NCBI GenBank assembly: GCA_902787575.1
Contig: CADAGX010000003.1
Span: 62,001 to 126,000 of the forward strand
DNA length: 64,000 nt
Source: an uncultured Bacteroidales bacterium
GTDB lineage: Bacteria; Bacteroidota; Bacteroidia; Bacteroidales; Bacteroidaceae
Reading direction: 5' to 3'
The notes under the pieces: model-generated
Seen by the model: only the letters and a program-made list of their open reading frames with translations
The model's database searches: none
Told to the model about the DNA's origin: nothing
Part shown: positions 17,773-26,770 of the stretch, piece by piece
Layout: every line of letters starts with the position of its first letter
Position numbering within the stretch: position 1 is the first letter of the stretch
Made by a program: the position numbers and the translations under genes

Positions 17773-20295
17773 ATGAAAAGAAAACTTACTTATTTGCTTC
17801 TGGCATGTTTCATGCTGGGGACACAGGCTTGGGCACTTTCTCAGGTCGATGACGTGTATCAGATTGGCACGGCACAGGATTTGGCCGACTTCGCAGCACT
17901 GGTAAACGGTGGCGAGACAGGAGCCAAAGCTGTCTTGACGGCTGACATTGACATGAAAGATGTTATCATCACAGGCATCGGAACGTCGTCCAAACGTTTC
18001 GTAGGAACATTCGACGGACAAGGTCACACCATCAGCAACTTAGTCATTACGCGGGATGCGAACGACACCGGCCTCTTCAACACGGGCGCCAACGTAGTTC
18101 TGCGCGACTTTTTCCTCGACAGCAAGTGCACCATCACGGGAAAAGCACAGACTGGTATCGTTGGTAATCACAATGGCAAGGATGCCCAGTTCATCAAAAT
18201 TGGCTCCGCAGCCAAGATTGTGAGCACCGGCGGTGGCAATGTGGGTGGCCTCATCGGTGGCTGCTGGTGCGGCAACCCCGGAACTGTAACCATCAACTCA
18301 TGCTGGACCATAGGCTCGGTATCTTCTTCCGGCACGAACCAGAACAACAACGGCTTGTTCATCGGATGGTCAAACCAAGGCACAATAAACCTGACGAACT
18401 GCTGGACTATTGGTTCGATGAACCACTGGGAGAATTACGACAAGTTTCTGATTCGCTACGGCGCCAAGCTGAATTTCGACAACTGCTACACCGTAACGGG
18501 AACACAAGTGCAGGGTATTACCACCAGCGATGTGGCAAGCGGTCGCCTCTGCTTCCTGCTCAACAAAGGAAACACCACATCGCCCGAATGGTATCAGACA
18601 ATCGGTGTTGATGCCGTTCCCACGCTCAACAACACACATGGTATCGTTTACGCCAAGTATAATCTCGACTGCGACGGCGCCACTCCCACAGAGGGTTCGA
18701 TTGGCTACGCCAACGAGGCGACCGCTGGCATGACTGGTGCTACCTCCCGTGCGCACAACTACAGCGCAGGCGTCTGCACGCAGTGCGGACAGACAGAGGC
18801 TAACGCAAACGTCTATACTATCAGCACGGCCGAACAGTTCCGCCACTTCGCTCATGGCGTAGAGGCTGGAAACCGCAAGATAAACGCCACGCTGGCCAGC
18901 GACATCGACTTGTCCGAACTCACAATGCCGCTGCCTATGATTGGCACGAACGGCAACTACTATTCGGGTACTTTCGACGGACAGGGCTATGCCATCCACA
19001 ACTTCTCGCTGACGAGCGATGCGAACTATGCAGGCCTCATCAGTTATCTCTATGGCGGCACGGTAAAGAACTTCAGCATCGACGGTACGATGAATCTTAG
19101 CGGAAAATATCCGGGCGGAGTCATCGGTCAGTCCAACAGCGTCTGCACCATCAGCGGCATCCACTCCACCGTAGACTTCACAACTTCAGGCCCTGCTGAC
19201 GACCGTCTGGGCGGCATCATTGGCTATGCCAACGGAAGCAAGACAACCATAACAGACTGCACTTACGGCGGCACCATTACCGTTGGTGAGAATTTAAAAA
19301 ACAGCGTAGGTGGCATCATCGGCGGCGGATACAACAACCTGAACATCGACAACTGTGTCTTCTACGGCAAGCTCGTTGCCAAAGGAGTTGACGCAAAGGG
19401 CACCAACTTCGGCGGTATGATTGGCTACATGAACTCGACGAACATGGACCACATGAAGAACTGCATCTCCGCCGGAACGATTGAACTGGACGAAGGTCGC
19501 ACGCTGACCAGTTGCGGTGCACTCATTGCTTCTCATTTGGCAAGCCAGTCGCGCGACATCTATTCTGTTATAACAGGATGCTACTGGACCGACATGAATC
19601 AGCCTTCTGTGGTAACAAAAGCCACGCCCGACGATACGAAGGTAGGCAGCGCCACAAAGGTTACCGTGGAGCAAGCAACCAGCGGTGAACTCACTTACAC
19701 ACTGAACGGCAACAGCAGCGAAGGAACTTGGCGTCAGACCATTGGCACGGACGCTGCTCCTCTGCCCATCAGCTCGCGCGAGAAAGTCTTCAAGACAAAC
19801 GACGCAGGCTGGGCAACCTTCTTCGACACAGAAAACGCCTACGCTTTCAATGGCTTGAAAGCTTACACGGGCAAGATAGACGGATCGGTGCTGAAGCTGA
19901 CCGAAGTTACTCAGGCCAACGCCGGCACGCCCGTAATCCTCGAGGGCACTTATTATAATAAGGTGGTGAAAGCCACTCCTGCTGAGATGCCCGAGAACGA
20001 CCTGAAGGGCGCTGCCACCGACCTCACAGCCGACGGCACGCAGTACGTGCTGGCCAAGAAGGATGATGTGGTAGGCTTCTATCAGGCTACCAGCGGCACC
20101 ATCGCCGCCGGCAAGGCTTACATCCTGTATGCTGGCGGTGGCGTGAAGGGCTTCACCTTCGGCACTGCCACAAGCATCGCTTCTCCCCTCGGGGAAAAGG
20201 AAGAGGCTACTGTCATTTATGACTTGAGCGGCCGCCGCGTGGAGAAAGCCACAAAGGGTCTGTACATTATCAATGGTAAAAAGGTGCTGAAATAG
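17773..20295 (+). CDS. Large secreted GLUG/beta-helix-like surface protein 1 with T9SS-type tail
   Basis: 840 residues. Signal peptide MKRKLTYLLLACFMLG...AWA, then two repeated halves, each starting with IGTAQDLADFAALVNGG-type or ISTAEQFRHFAHGVEAG text and containing GTFDGQGHTISNL / GTFDGQGYAIHNF and many G-G-I-I-G turns. This is the pattern of GLUG-motif right-handed beta-helix adhesins. A YSAGVCTQCGQ Cys pair joins the halves. The C-terminus ends YDLSGRRVEKATKGLYIINGKKVLK-like, a T9SS type A sorting signal. Very similar to the gene ending at 32228, but the ~150 residues before the tail differ. Probably a surface protein; ligand unknown. Confidence 0.85.
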   Translation: MKRKLTYLLLACFMLGTQAWALSQVDDVYQIGTAQDLADFAALVNGGETGAKAVLTADIDMKDVIITGIGTSSKRFVGTFDGQGHTISNLVITRDANDTGLFNTGANVVLRDFFLDSKCTITGKAQTGIVGNHNGKDAQFIKIGSAAKIVSTGGGNVGGLIGGCWCGNPGTVTINSCWTIGSVSSSGTNQNNNGLFIGWSNQGTINLTNCWTIGSMNHWENYDKFLIRYGAKLNFDNCYTVTGTQVQGITTSDVASGRLCFLLNKGNTTSPEWYQTIGVDAVPTLNNTHGIVYAKYNLDCDGATPTEGSIGYANEATAGMTGATSRAHNYSAGVCTQCGQTEANANVYTISTAEQFRHFAHGVEAGNRKINATLASDIDLSELTMPLPMIGTNGNYYSGTFDGQGYAIHNFSLTSDANYAGLISYLYGGTVKNFSIDGTMNLSGKYPGGVIGQSNSVCTISGIHSTVDFTTSGPADDRLGGIIGYANGSKTTITDCTYGGTITVGENLKNSVGGIIGGGYNNLNIDNCVFYGKLVAKGVDAKGTNFGGMIGYMNSTNMDHMKNCISAGTIELDEGRTLTSCGALIASHLASQSRDIYSVITGCYWTDMNQPSVVTKATPDDTKVGSATKVTVEQATSGELTYTLNGNSSEGTWRQTIGTDAAPLPISSREKVFKTNDAGWATFFDTENAYAFNGLKAYTGKIDGSVLKLTEVTQANAGTPVILEGTYYNKVVKATPAEMPENDLKGAATDLTADGTQYVLAKKDDVVGFYQATSGTIAAGKAYILYAGGGVKGFTFGTATSIASPLGEKEEATVIYDLSGRRVEKATKGLYIINGKKVLK

Positions 20296-20301
20296 GGCAG
20301 C

Positions 20302-20335
20302 CTCACCCCCGGCCCCTCTCCGAGGAGAGGGGAGA
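20302..20335. repeat. Palindromic intergenic repeat (CCCCTCTCC...GAGAGGGG)
   Basis: CCCCTCTC / GAGAGGGG inverted repeat (20313-20332) within a CCTCACCCC...-type context that recurs at 32231-32265, where it has a T-tract and acts as a terminator. Here there is no T-tract. Confidence 0.65.
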
Positions 20336-20404
20336 AAGGAATATAATGAGTATTAACAATTAAAAAAGAAATCCTCCGAACCATCCCTTGCAGAGGAAGT
20401 GCTA

Positions 20405-20440
20405 ATGGCACTCCCCCTGCAGGGGGAGCGGGGAGGAGGC
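20405..20440. repeat. Palindrome CTCCCCCTGCAGGGGGAG
   Basis: Perfect 18-base palindrome (20411-20428) followed by CGGGGAGGAGG, between the surface-protein gene and the small peptide gene. Looks like another member of the G/C-rich palindromic repeats scattered in this window. Confidence 0.6.
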
Positions 20441-20449
20441 TAATAGATT

Positions 20450-20614
20450 ATGAGATACATTAAGCCTTTAGTTAGCGTAGTTAGCGTATCGTCCGTATCG
20501 ATGCTGGCAGCCAGCCTGCCTATCGGCAAGGGCACAGTGAGCGGCGGCGACGCGCTGGGTAAAGAAAACAACTGGGATATCTTCGGCTCGGACGAAGACG
20601 AAGTGGAAGAATAA
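20450..20614 (+). CDS. Small conserved-pattern peptide (54 aa)
   Basis: ATG at 20450, stop TAA at 20612. The sequence starts MRYIKP, continues with V-S-V repeats to SMLAAS, has a G/S-rich middle and ends NNWDIFGSDEDEVEE. It shares a layout with the 56-residue peptide at 29296: basic start, K-P near residue 5-8, alternating V-x-V, a small-residue LA-x-S motif near 20, and a W-D motif close to an acidic end. No domain is recognised. Located 154 bases after the first GLUG-like gene. It may be an exported or processed peptide; function unknown. Confidence 0.6.
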   Translation: MRYIKPLVSVVSVSSVSMLAASLPIGKGTVSGGDALGKENNWDIFGSDEDEVEE

Positions 20615-20633
20615 TCCAAGCAGTGCAATAAGT

Positions 20634-20665
20634 AAGCGGGGCAGGCCACATGGCTTGCCCCGCTT
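20634..20665. terminator. Bidirectional terminator between small peptide gene and lysS
   Basis: Strong stem AAGCGGGGCA(G)GCCA / TGGC(T)TGCCCCGCTT between convergent genes. It stops plus-strand transcription after the peptide gene and minus-strand transcription after lysS. Confidence 0.75.
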
Positions 20666-20689
20666 GCATATAATGGAGAATGTCTGAAG

Positions 20690-22477
20690 TTATGCCTTCT
20701 GCAAGAACACCTCGATTTCCTGCATCGACGGACGTTCCATCTCGAGCTTGTACTTCTTTATTATCTCGATGATTTGTTGCTGCAACTTAGCGGGCTGCAC
20801 TTCGTGCAACGTGGCCACAAGATTATAGCCGGCCTTACGCAGGATGGGAATAATGTCGGCCGGAACGCCGAGTGCCAGGAAGGCTTCGTCCTTGTCGCGC
20901 GGTGCTTTCACCTCAGGTTTCATCTGCGGGAAGAACATCACTTCGCCAATGGCCGTCTGTCCTGTCATCAGCATGGCCAGGCGGTCGATGCCAATGCCGA
21001 TGCCGCTGGTTGGCGGCATGCCGTATTGCAGTGCACGCAGGAAGTCCTGATCGATTATCATGGCTTCGTCGTCGCCCTTGTCGGCCAATCGCATCTGGTC
21101 CACGAAACGTTCTTCCTGGTCAATCGGGTCGTTCAACTCGCTGTACGCATTGGCCAGTTCCTTGCCGTTCACCATTAGTTCGAAGCGCTCCGTCAGTCCC
21201 GGTTTCGAGCGGTGCATTTTCGTCAGCGGCGACATCTCTACGGGATAGTCGGTGATGAATGTCGGCTGGATGAACGTGCCTTCGCACGTCTCGCCGAAGA
21301 TTTCGTCTATCAGCTTACCTTTACCCATTGTGTCGTCCACTTCGATACCCAGTTTCTTGGCCACGTCGCGAATCTCATCCTCGCTCTTTCCGTTCAAGTC
21401 GTAGCCTGTTTTCTCCTTGATGGCGTCGAGAATGGGCAAACGGCGGTAAGGCGCCTTGAATGAGATCGTCTTTCCGTCCACCACACTTTCCGTCGAACCG
21501 TTTACCGCAATACAAATCTTCTCCAACATCTGCTCGGTGAAAGACATCATCCAGTTGTAGTCCTTATACTGCACGTAGAGTTCCATGCAGGTGAACTCGG
21601 GGTTATGCGTGCGGTCCATGCCCTCGTTGCGGAAGTTCTTGCCAATCTCGTACACGCCCTCGAAACCGCCTACGATGAGACGTTTCAGGTAAAGTTCCGT
21701 GGCGATGCGCATGTACATATCTATGTTCAATGCATTGAAGTGCGTGATAAACGGACGCGCCGACGCGCCGCCCGGAATGCTCTGCAGGGTCGGAGTCTCC
21801 ACTTCCGTGTATCCGGCTTCGTCCAAGATGTTACGAAGCGTGCGCAGAATGGTGGCCCGTTTCAGGAACGTGTCCTTCACATCGGGATTTACGATGAGGT
21901 CTACGTAACGCTGGCGGTAGCGCAGTTCGGGGTCGTCGAACGAATCGTACACATTCCCCTCTGCATCTGTCTTCACAATGGGCAGCGGGCGAAGACTCTT
22001 GGAGAGAACCGTCAGTTCCTTGGCGTGCACGCTTATTTCGCCCGTCTGAGTACGGAAGACGAAACCCTTCACACCGATGAAGTCGCCCAAGTCGAGACAT
22101 TTCTTCCACACCGTATTGTAGAGCGTTGTATCCTCGCCCTCGCTCAGGTCGTCACGCGTCAGGTAAACCTGAATGCGTCCCTTCGAGTCCAGCAGCTCGG
22201 CAAACGATGCCTTGCCCATGATGCGCTTGCTCATGATACGTCCGGCGATGCATACCTGCCGGCTGTTTTCCATTGTAGCCTGCGTGGGAACTTCCTCGCC
22301 TGCCTCGTTTGTCGTGGTGGGAAGGTCCACAAAGTTCTCTTTTATCTCCGTGGAGAAAGCATTCGTGGGGTACTCTGCGGCTGGGTACGGGTCGATGCCC
22401 AAATCGCGCAGTTGCTGCAAGTTGCTGCGGCGCACTATCTCCTGTTCGCTCAGCTCCAGTATTTTCAAGTCTGCCAT
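20690..22477 (-). CDS. lysS: Lysyl-tRNA synthetase (class II)
   Basis: 595 residues. N-terminal OB-fold anticodon-binding domain ([21 protein letters not shown]), then the class II catalytic core: motif 2 [14 protein letters not shown], and motif 3 [15 protein letters not shown]. After the core there is an extra ~65-residue C-terminal segment ([19 protein letters not shown]...EVFLQKA) with a helix-hairpin-helix look, a lengthening seen in Bacteroidetes LysRS. Charges tRNA-Lys in the cytoplasm. A minus-strand TAACTTTG box (22505-22512) lies 27 bases upstream. Confidence 0.97.
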   Translation of the reverse strand: MADLKILELSEQEIVRRSNLQQLRDLGIDPYPAAEYPTNAFSTEIKENFVDLPTTTNEAGEEVPTQATMENSRQVCIAGRIMSKRIMGKASFAELLDSKGRIQVYLTRDDLSEGEDTTLYNTVWKKCLDLGDFIGVKGFVFRTQTGEISVHAKELTVLSKSLRPLPIVKTDAEGNVYDSFDDPELRYRQRYVDLIVNPDVKDTFLKRATILRTLRNILDEAGYTEVETPTLQSIPGGASARPFITHFNALNIDMYMRIATELYLKRLIVGGFEGVYEIGKNFRNEGMDRTHNPEFTCMELYVQYKDYNWMMSFTEQMLEKICIAVNGSTESVVDGKTISFKAPYRRLPILDAIKEKTGYDLNGKSEDEIRDVAKKLGIEVDDTMGKGKLIDEIFGETCEGTFIQPTFITDYPVEMSPLTKMHRSKPGLTERFELMVNGKELANAYSELNDPIDQEERFVDQMRLADKGDDEAMIIDQDFLRALQYGMPPTSGIGIGIDRLAMLMTGQTAIGEVMFFPQMKPEVKAPRDKDEAFLALGVPADIIPILRKAGYNLVATLHEVQPAKLQQQIIEIIKKYKLEMERPSMQEIEVFLQKA

Positions 22478-22542
22478 GTCAAATAGTATTTATGATTTTG
22501 CCTGCAAAGTTACGACATTTTATTTAAGAACAGGCGGCATTC

Positions 22543-22573
22543 TTTGCGTTTTTCTCTTTTTTTCCTATCTTTG
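22543..22573 (+). promoter_or_regulatory. Consensus promoter of YgjP-like gene
   Basis: TTTG at 22543-22546, 19-base spacer, TATCTTTG at 22566-22573; exact match to the Bacteroidetes consensus, 11 bases before the ATG at 22585. Confidence 0.8.
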
Positions 22574-22584
22574 CACATCATATC

Positions 22585-23313
22585 ATGGCTACGAAGGAGA
22601 TGGAGAGTGTGGTAGACGCTGAGCTGGGCGTCATCGGTGTGCGGCGCAACGCGCAGGCTCGTCGTTTCGTTTTCCGTGTCCGCGACGGGCAGTTGTGGGC
22701 GACCACTCCATGGCGCGCTTCGCACGCCGAATTGCTGCGTGCCATCGAGACACTGCGACCCCGCCTGATACGGATGCTTGAGCGGGCTGCAGCGCAGAAG
22801 CCTGCACTCATAGACGCCACGTTTCGCATCGATGCTGAGTGCTTCACATTCAGCCTCCAATGTGCGCGCGTCTCGCAGTTACGCACCGAGGAACGTCGCG
22901 GCCTTCTCACCTGCTATTATCCCGAGGGCTTCGACTTCACGCCGCCACACGTGCAGGCATGGCTCCGTCGCGCCGTCACAGAGAGTCTGCGCCACCATGC
23001 CCAGGTTCTCTTCCCGCCGCGTTTGCGCCAGTTAGCCGAGGCTCGCTGCCTCAGGTACAACACACTGCGCATCCACGCCTCGCGCAGTCGGTGGGGCAGC
23101 TGCACGGCGCGAGGCAACATCAACCTGAGCCTCTTTCTGATGCTGCTTCCCACGGCGCTGCAGGACTACATCATGCAGCACGAACTGACGCACCTTGTAG
23201 AGATGAACCACGGACCGCGTTTCTATGCTTTGCTCGACGAGGCAGTCGGCGGCAGGCACGAATCGTTGCGCCGTCAGTTGAAGCAGTTCTCACTTTCCAC
23301 CCTCTTTCCCTGA
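22585..23313 (+). CDS. YgjP-like (M48/WLM-type) zinc metallopeptidase
   Basis: 242 residues. The C-terminal half holds SRWGSCTARGNINLS and the zinc motif HELTHLVEMNHGPRFY (HExxH plus a downstream His), the hallmark of the YgjP/DUF45 family. The N-terminal half is a beta-rich segment starting IGVRRNAQARRFVFRV, also usual for the family. Members are intracellular zinc proteases often linked to restriction loci or found alone; the substrate is unknown. Six bases separate it from the EEP gene, so they form an operon driven by the promoter at 22543-22573. Confidence 0.9.
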   Translation: MATKEMESVVDAELGVIGVRRNAQARRFVFRVRDGQLWATTPWRASHAELLRAIETLRPRLIRMLERAAAQKPALIDATFRIDAECFTFSLQCARVSQLRTEERRGLLTCYYPEGFDFTPPHVQAWLRRAVTESLRHHAQVLFPPRLRQLAEARCLRYNTLRIHASRSRWGSCTARGNINLSLFLMLLPTALQDYIMQHELTHLVEMNHGPRFYALLDEAVGGRHESLRRQLKQFSLSTLFP

Positions 23314-23319
23314 CCGCCT

Positions 23320-24288
23320 ATGCGCCACCTGCACGTCTCACTGCTCTTGCTTCTTCTCGTGTCAGCCCGCATCGGATGCACAGCCCACGATGCCACGTTC
23401 CTCTTTTGGAACGTAGAGAATCTCTTCGATTGCAGCCACGACACGCTACGCCGCGACTACGAGTTTCTGCCCGACGGCAGTCACCACTGGACGCCCTGGC
23501 GCTACTGGCGCAAGTTGGACGCCCTCTCGCGAACGCTCGCTGCCGTGGCCGAAGAGGACGGAGGTTGGCCGGTGGCAGTGGGGATGGCAGAGGTGGAAAA
23601 CGACTCGGTGCTTCGCGATTTATGCCGACGCAGCCCGCTGCGGATGGCCGGCTACGAATATGTTCACTCAGAAGGGCCCGACGAGCGCGGCATTGACTGT
23701 GCCCTACTCTATCAGCCGCTGCGCTTCCGTCTGCTCCACACCACGGCCCATCGCATAGACACGCACGGCCGTTTCCGCCCCACGCGCGATATTCTGTGCG
23801 TCACTGGCATTCTCGACGGACGCGACACACTGCACCTCCTCGTCGTCCACCTTCCCAGCCGGGCCGGCGGTGCATCGGCAAGCACACGTTACCGACGCGA
23901 GGCCGTGAGAGTGCTGCGTCACGTAGTGGATTCGTTGGGTGCAAGCAAGATTCTGGTGATGGGTGACTTCAACAGCGGCCCGCGCGACGCCCTCTTTCGC
24001 CGCCTCTGCCCGCCGCTTGTAAGCCTGATGCCGCAGCGACGGCGCGATTTGCGACGAGCCGTAGGCACCTACGTATTTCAGCGGCAATGGAGTTTTCTGG
24101 ACCACATGCTGGTCAGCCCATCGCTCAGCGGCATGGTGGTGGGCGGTAGGGCCGAGCCCGTCCGTCTGCCGATGCTGTTAGACGAGAACGGCTTTCCGTT
24201 CCGCACCTACCAAGGTCCCATTTACCGCGGAGGCGTCAGCGACCACCTGCCGCTGCGTTTGAGACTCGCGAATAATAATCCTGAATGA
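23320..24288 (+). CDS. Secreted endonuclease/exonuclease/phosphatase family protein
   Basis: 322 residues with a signal peptide (SLLLLLLVSARIGCTA). EEP-fold motifs: FLFWNVENLFD with the metal-binding Asn/Glu, MAEVENDSVL, GIDCALLY, LVVHLPSRAGG, VMGDFNSGPRD and a C-terminal GGVSDHLPL with the catalytic Asp-His. Such secreted EEP proteins in Bacteroidales act as DNases or phosphodiesterases. Its last 53 bases overlap the convergent tcdA gene, so both C-termini share the same DNA. Confidence 0.9.
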   Translation: MRHLHVSLLLLLLVSARIGCTAHDATFLFWNVENLFDCSHDTLRRDYEFLPDGSHHWTPWRYWRKLDALSRTLAAVAEEDGGWPVAVGMAEVENDSVLRDLCRRSPLRMAGYEYVHSEGPDERGIDCALLYQPLRFRLLHTTAHRIDTHGRFRPTRDILCVTGILDGRDTLHLLVVHLPSRAGGASASTRYRREAVRVLRHVVDSLGASKILVMGDFNSGPRDALFRRLCPPLVSLMPQRRRDLRRAVGTYVFQRQWSFLDHMLVSPSLSGMVVGGRAEPVRLPMLLDENGFPFRTYQGPIYRGGVSDHLPLRLRLANNNPE

Positions 24289-24988
24289 CAAGTCCTGCCA
24301 GCGTAAAGCCGAAAATGGCCGTGGCGTGGCAGATGGTGCCGTTGGCACGCCGTGTGCCGCTGCCTGCATCAGCCTCCTGCTCTCCCTTGTTGGGTAAGAG
24401 TTCGGGACTATAGACGCAGCGGAACTTCTTCTGGGGGAACACTTTCTCTCGTTTGAACCGATTACGGATGGCACGCGCCAGCGGACAGCCCTGCACGCGC
24501 CAGAACTCTGCCACACGGATGGCCGTTGGATCCATCTTCAGCGCTGCGCCCATCGAGGAGAACAGCGTGCCACGCTGCTGACATGCGCTCACAATAAGGT
24601 GACACTTGTCGGCCAGCGAGTCTATGGCATCCACTATGTAGTCGTATTCTCCCAGCGCGAAACGCTCGGCTGTGTCGGCCGAGAATGTCTCTTGCCGCGC
24701 GCAGATGTCGGCGTCGGGATTTATCTCGAGCAAACGTTCGCGCAACACCTCCACCTTAGGCCGCCCCACGGTCTTTGTCGTGGCCGGCAGCTGGCGGTTG
24801 ATGTTCGACGGGCAGACCGTGTCATGGTCCACTATCGTAAGGTGTCCCACTCCACTGCGCACGAGGCTTTCGGCGCACCACGAACCCACGCCGCCCACGC
24901 CAAAGAGAATGACACGGCAGGCCGTCAGCGAATCTGCGGCCTGCGCTCCCAACAATAACTGCGTGCGGGAAAAAATTTCCTTGCCCAT
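24236..24988 (-). CDS. tcdA: tRNA threonylcarbamoyladenosine dehydratase
   Basis: 250 residues of the E1/ThiF/YgdL family. Nucleotide-binding GVGGVGSWCAESLVRSG is followed by VDHDTVCPSNINRQLPA, the E1-like signature of TcdA, and by VVDAIDS-type sequence (IVDAIDSLADK). TcdA uses ATP to cyclise t6A to ct6A at position 37 of tRNAs. Third gene of a minus-strand run after the SlyD-like gene and aroC, nine bases behind aroC. Confidence 0.93.
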   Translation of the reverse strand: MGKEIFSRTQLLLGAQAADSLTACRVILFGVGGVGSWCAESLVRSGVGHLTIVDHDTVCPSNINRQLPATTKTVGRPKVEVLRERLLEINPDADICARQETFSADTAERFALGEYDYIVDAIDSLADKCHLIVSACQQRGTLFSSMGAALKMDPTAIRVAEFWRVQGCPLARAIRNRFKREKVFPQKKFRCVYSPELLPNKGEQEADAGSGTRRANGTICHATAIFGFTLAGLVIQDYYSRVSNAAAGGR

Positions 24989-24997
24989 ATTTCGGTT

Positions 24998-26074
24998 CTA
25001 AATACGCGTCGTTTTCGACAGCAGCAAGGCATCCAGCAGCACGATGGCGGCCATCGCCTCCACCACTGGCACGGCACGCGGCAGCACACAAGCGTCGTGC
25101 CGACCACGGGCACGCAATGTCGTGGCCTGTCCGTCTGTGCCGACGGTAGCCTGCTCGCGCAGCAACGTTGCCACGGGCTTAAACGCGACACGGAAGTAGA
25201 TGTCCTGTCCGTTGCTGATGCCACCCTGGATGCCGCCGCTGCGGTTTGTCTGCGTCGTAATGCCGCCTTGTCCATCGGGCACAAAGAGGTCGTTCTGCTC
25301 GCTGCCACGTTGCGTCAGACCTTCGAACCCAGCGCCGTAGTCGAAGCCCTTAGCCGCGTTGATGCTCATCATCGCAGCTGCCAACGAGGCTTGCAGCTTG
25401 CCGAAAATCGGTTCGCCAAGGCCCACAGGACAACCTGTGGCCACACACGAGACGATGCCACCCACGGTGTCGCCCTCTCCCTTCACCTTCAGAATCAGGT
25501 CGGCCATGCGTGCGGCCGTGGCTGCTTCGGGACAGCGCACCTCGTTCAGCTCGGCGTCGGCCAGATTGTAATCCTTGTACGTACCGTCGAGACGGATGTC
25601 GCCTACCTGGCTGACGTATGCCGCCACCCGAATGCCCACCTGCCTAAGTGCCAACTGTGCCAACGCACCGGCCACCACACGGCACGCTGTCTCACGTGCG
25701 GAACTGCGTCCGCCGCCTCGATAGTCGCGAATGCCGTACTTCCGCTGATACGTAAAGTCGGCGTGACTGGGTCGGTAGGCGAGGCGCATCTCTTCGTAGT
25801 CAGAGCTATGCGCATTGGTATTGCGGATAATGAAGCCAATGGGACAGCCCGTGGTGCGCCCCTCGAAGATGCCGCTCAAGAACTCCACACGGTCTGCCTC
25901 GGCGCGCGCCGTGGTGAGGCGGCTTTGTCCGGGACGACGGCGGTCGAGCTGCTGCTGCACATAGTCGGTGTCCACCTCTATGCCGGCCGGCATTCCATCC
26001 ACCACGCCGCCCAGTGCCGGTCCGTGGCTCTCGCCGAAAGTGGTAAGGCGGAAGAGGGTGCCAAAAGTGTTCAT
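24998..26074 (-). CDS. aroC: Chorismate synthase
   Basis: 358 residues. Makes chorismate from EPSP, the last step of the shikimate pathway, using reduced FMN. Signatures: [17 protein letters not shown] at the N-terminus, [29 protein letters not shown] and [13 protein letters not shown]. Normal length. Lies between the SlyD-like gene (33 bases upstream) and tcdA (9 bases downstream). Confidence 0.97.
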   Translation of the reverse strand: MNTFGTLFRLTTFGESHGPALGGVVDGMPAGIEVDTDYVQQQLDRRRPGQSRLTTARAEADRVEFLSGIFEGRTTGCPIGFIIRNTNAHSSDYEEMRLAYRPSHADFTYQRKYGIRDYRGGGRSSARETACRVVAGALAQLALRQVGIRVAAYVSQVGDIRLDGTYKDYNLADAELNEVRCPEAATAARMADLILKVKGEGDTVGGIVSCVATGCPVGLGEPIFGKLQASLAAAMMSINAAKGFDYGAGFEGLTQRGSEQNDLFVPDGQGGITTQTNRSGGIQGGISNGQDIYFRVAFKPVATLLREQATVGTDGQATTLRARGRHDACVLPRAVPVVEAMAAIVLLDALLLSKTTRI

Positions 26075-26107
26075 CGTTCTATTCTGTTTTTTACGTTCTT
26101 TGTCCGC

Positions 26108-26680
26108 CTACTTGCTGCCGCAACCGCCGCAGCCGCCACAACCACCTCCGCAGTTGCCGCTCGAGCAGTCGCCACAGCAACCCGAGAGTCCTTCCACCAC
26201 CTTCTGCATCTCGGCAGCCGTAGCCTCGCGATTCTCCGTCACACCGCCCACAAAGCGTAGCGTCTTGCCGGCCCACGGGTGGTTGAGGTCTACAGTTATC
26301 TCCTCGGGAGTAATCCGGGTGATGGTGGCATTGAAGCGCTCACCGTCGGCATTCATCAAGGGCACAATGGCGCCCTCGAAGATGTAGCGCGAGTCTATGC
26401 GGCCGTCTATCTCGAAGACCGAACGCGGCAGGCGTTGCACGCCTTCCTCCACATACGGGCCGTATCCCTCATCGATGCTCAGCACGAAGTCGAAGGTCTC
26501 GCCCTTCCCGAGCGGCGTCACTTTGGCCTCGAAGGCGTCGAGCGCCAATCCCATGCCGGAAACGAATTCAAAAGGACGCTCGGTGGTGGCCTCTTCCACC
26601 ATTTCCGAGATGCCGTCTGCACCTGTCACGAAGAGCTTATATGCCACGGTGATGTACTTGTTTGTTGTTTCTTCTGCCAT
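26108..26680 (-). CDS. SlyD-like FKBP-type peptidyl-prolyl isomerase with Cys-rich tail
   Basis: 190 residues. SlyD layout: an FKBP domain split by an insert-in-flap (SIDEGYGPYVEEGVQRLPRSVF) and ending DLNHPWAGKTLRF, the SlyD hallmark DxNHPLAGK-like motif. The last ~24 residues form a Gly/Cys tail with seven Cys (GCCGDCSSGNCGGGCGGC...), comparable to the metal-binding His/Cys tail of E. coli SlyD. Acts as cytoplasmic folding helper and may handle nickel or zinc. First gene of the slyD-like/aroC/tcdA run; a minus-strand TACCTTTG box lies at 26713-26720. Confidence 0.92.
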   Translation of the reverse strand: MAEETTNKYITVAYKLFVTGADGISEMVEEATTERPFEFVSGMGLALDAFEAKVTPLGKGETFDFVLSIDEGYGPYVEEGVQRLPRSVFEIDGRIDSRYIFEGAIVPLMNADGERFNATITRITPEEITVDLNHPWAGKTLRFVGGVTENREATAAEMQKVVEGLSGCCGDCSSGNCGGGCGGCGGCGSK

Positions 26681-26712
26681 ATTTCGCGTATTGAAGTGTG
26701 ATTTTCCGCTTG

Positions 26713-26750
26713 CAAAGGTAAGGTATTTCGGCGAATAATTCGTATTTTTG
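26713..26750. promoter_or_regulatory. Divergent -7 boxes between SlyD-like and HpaII-like genes
   Basis: CAAAGGTA at 26713-26720 is TACCTTTG on the minus strand toward the SlyD-like gene. TATTTTTG at 26743-26750 faces the HpaII-like gene, whose ATG is 20 bases further on. -33 elements are not convincing. Confidence 0.5.
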
Positions 26751-26770
26751 CACCAAAAAGACGCAATATT

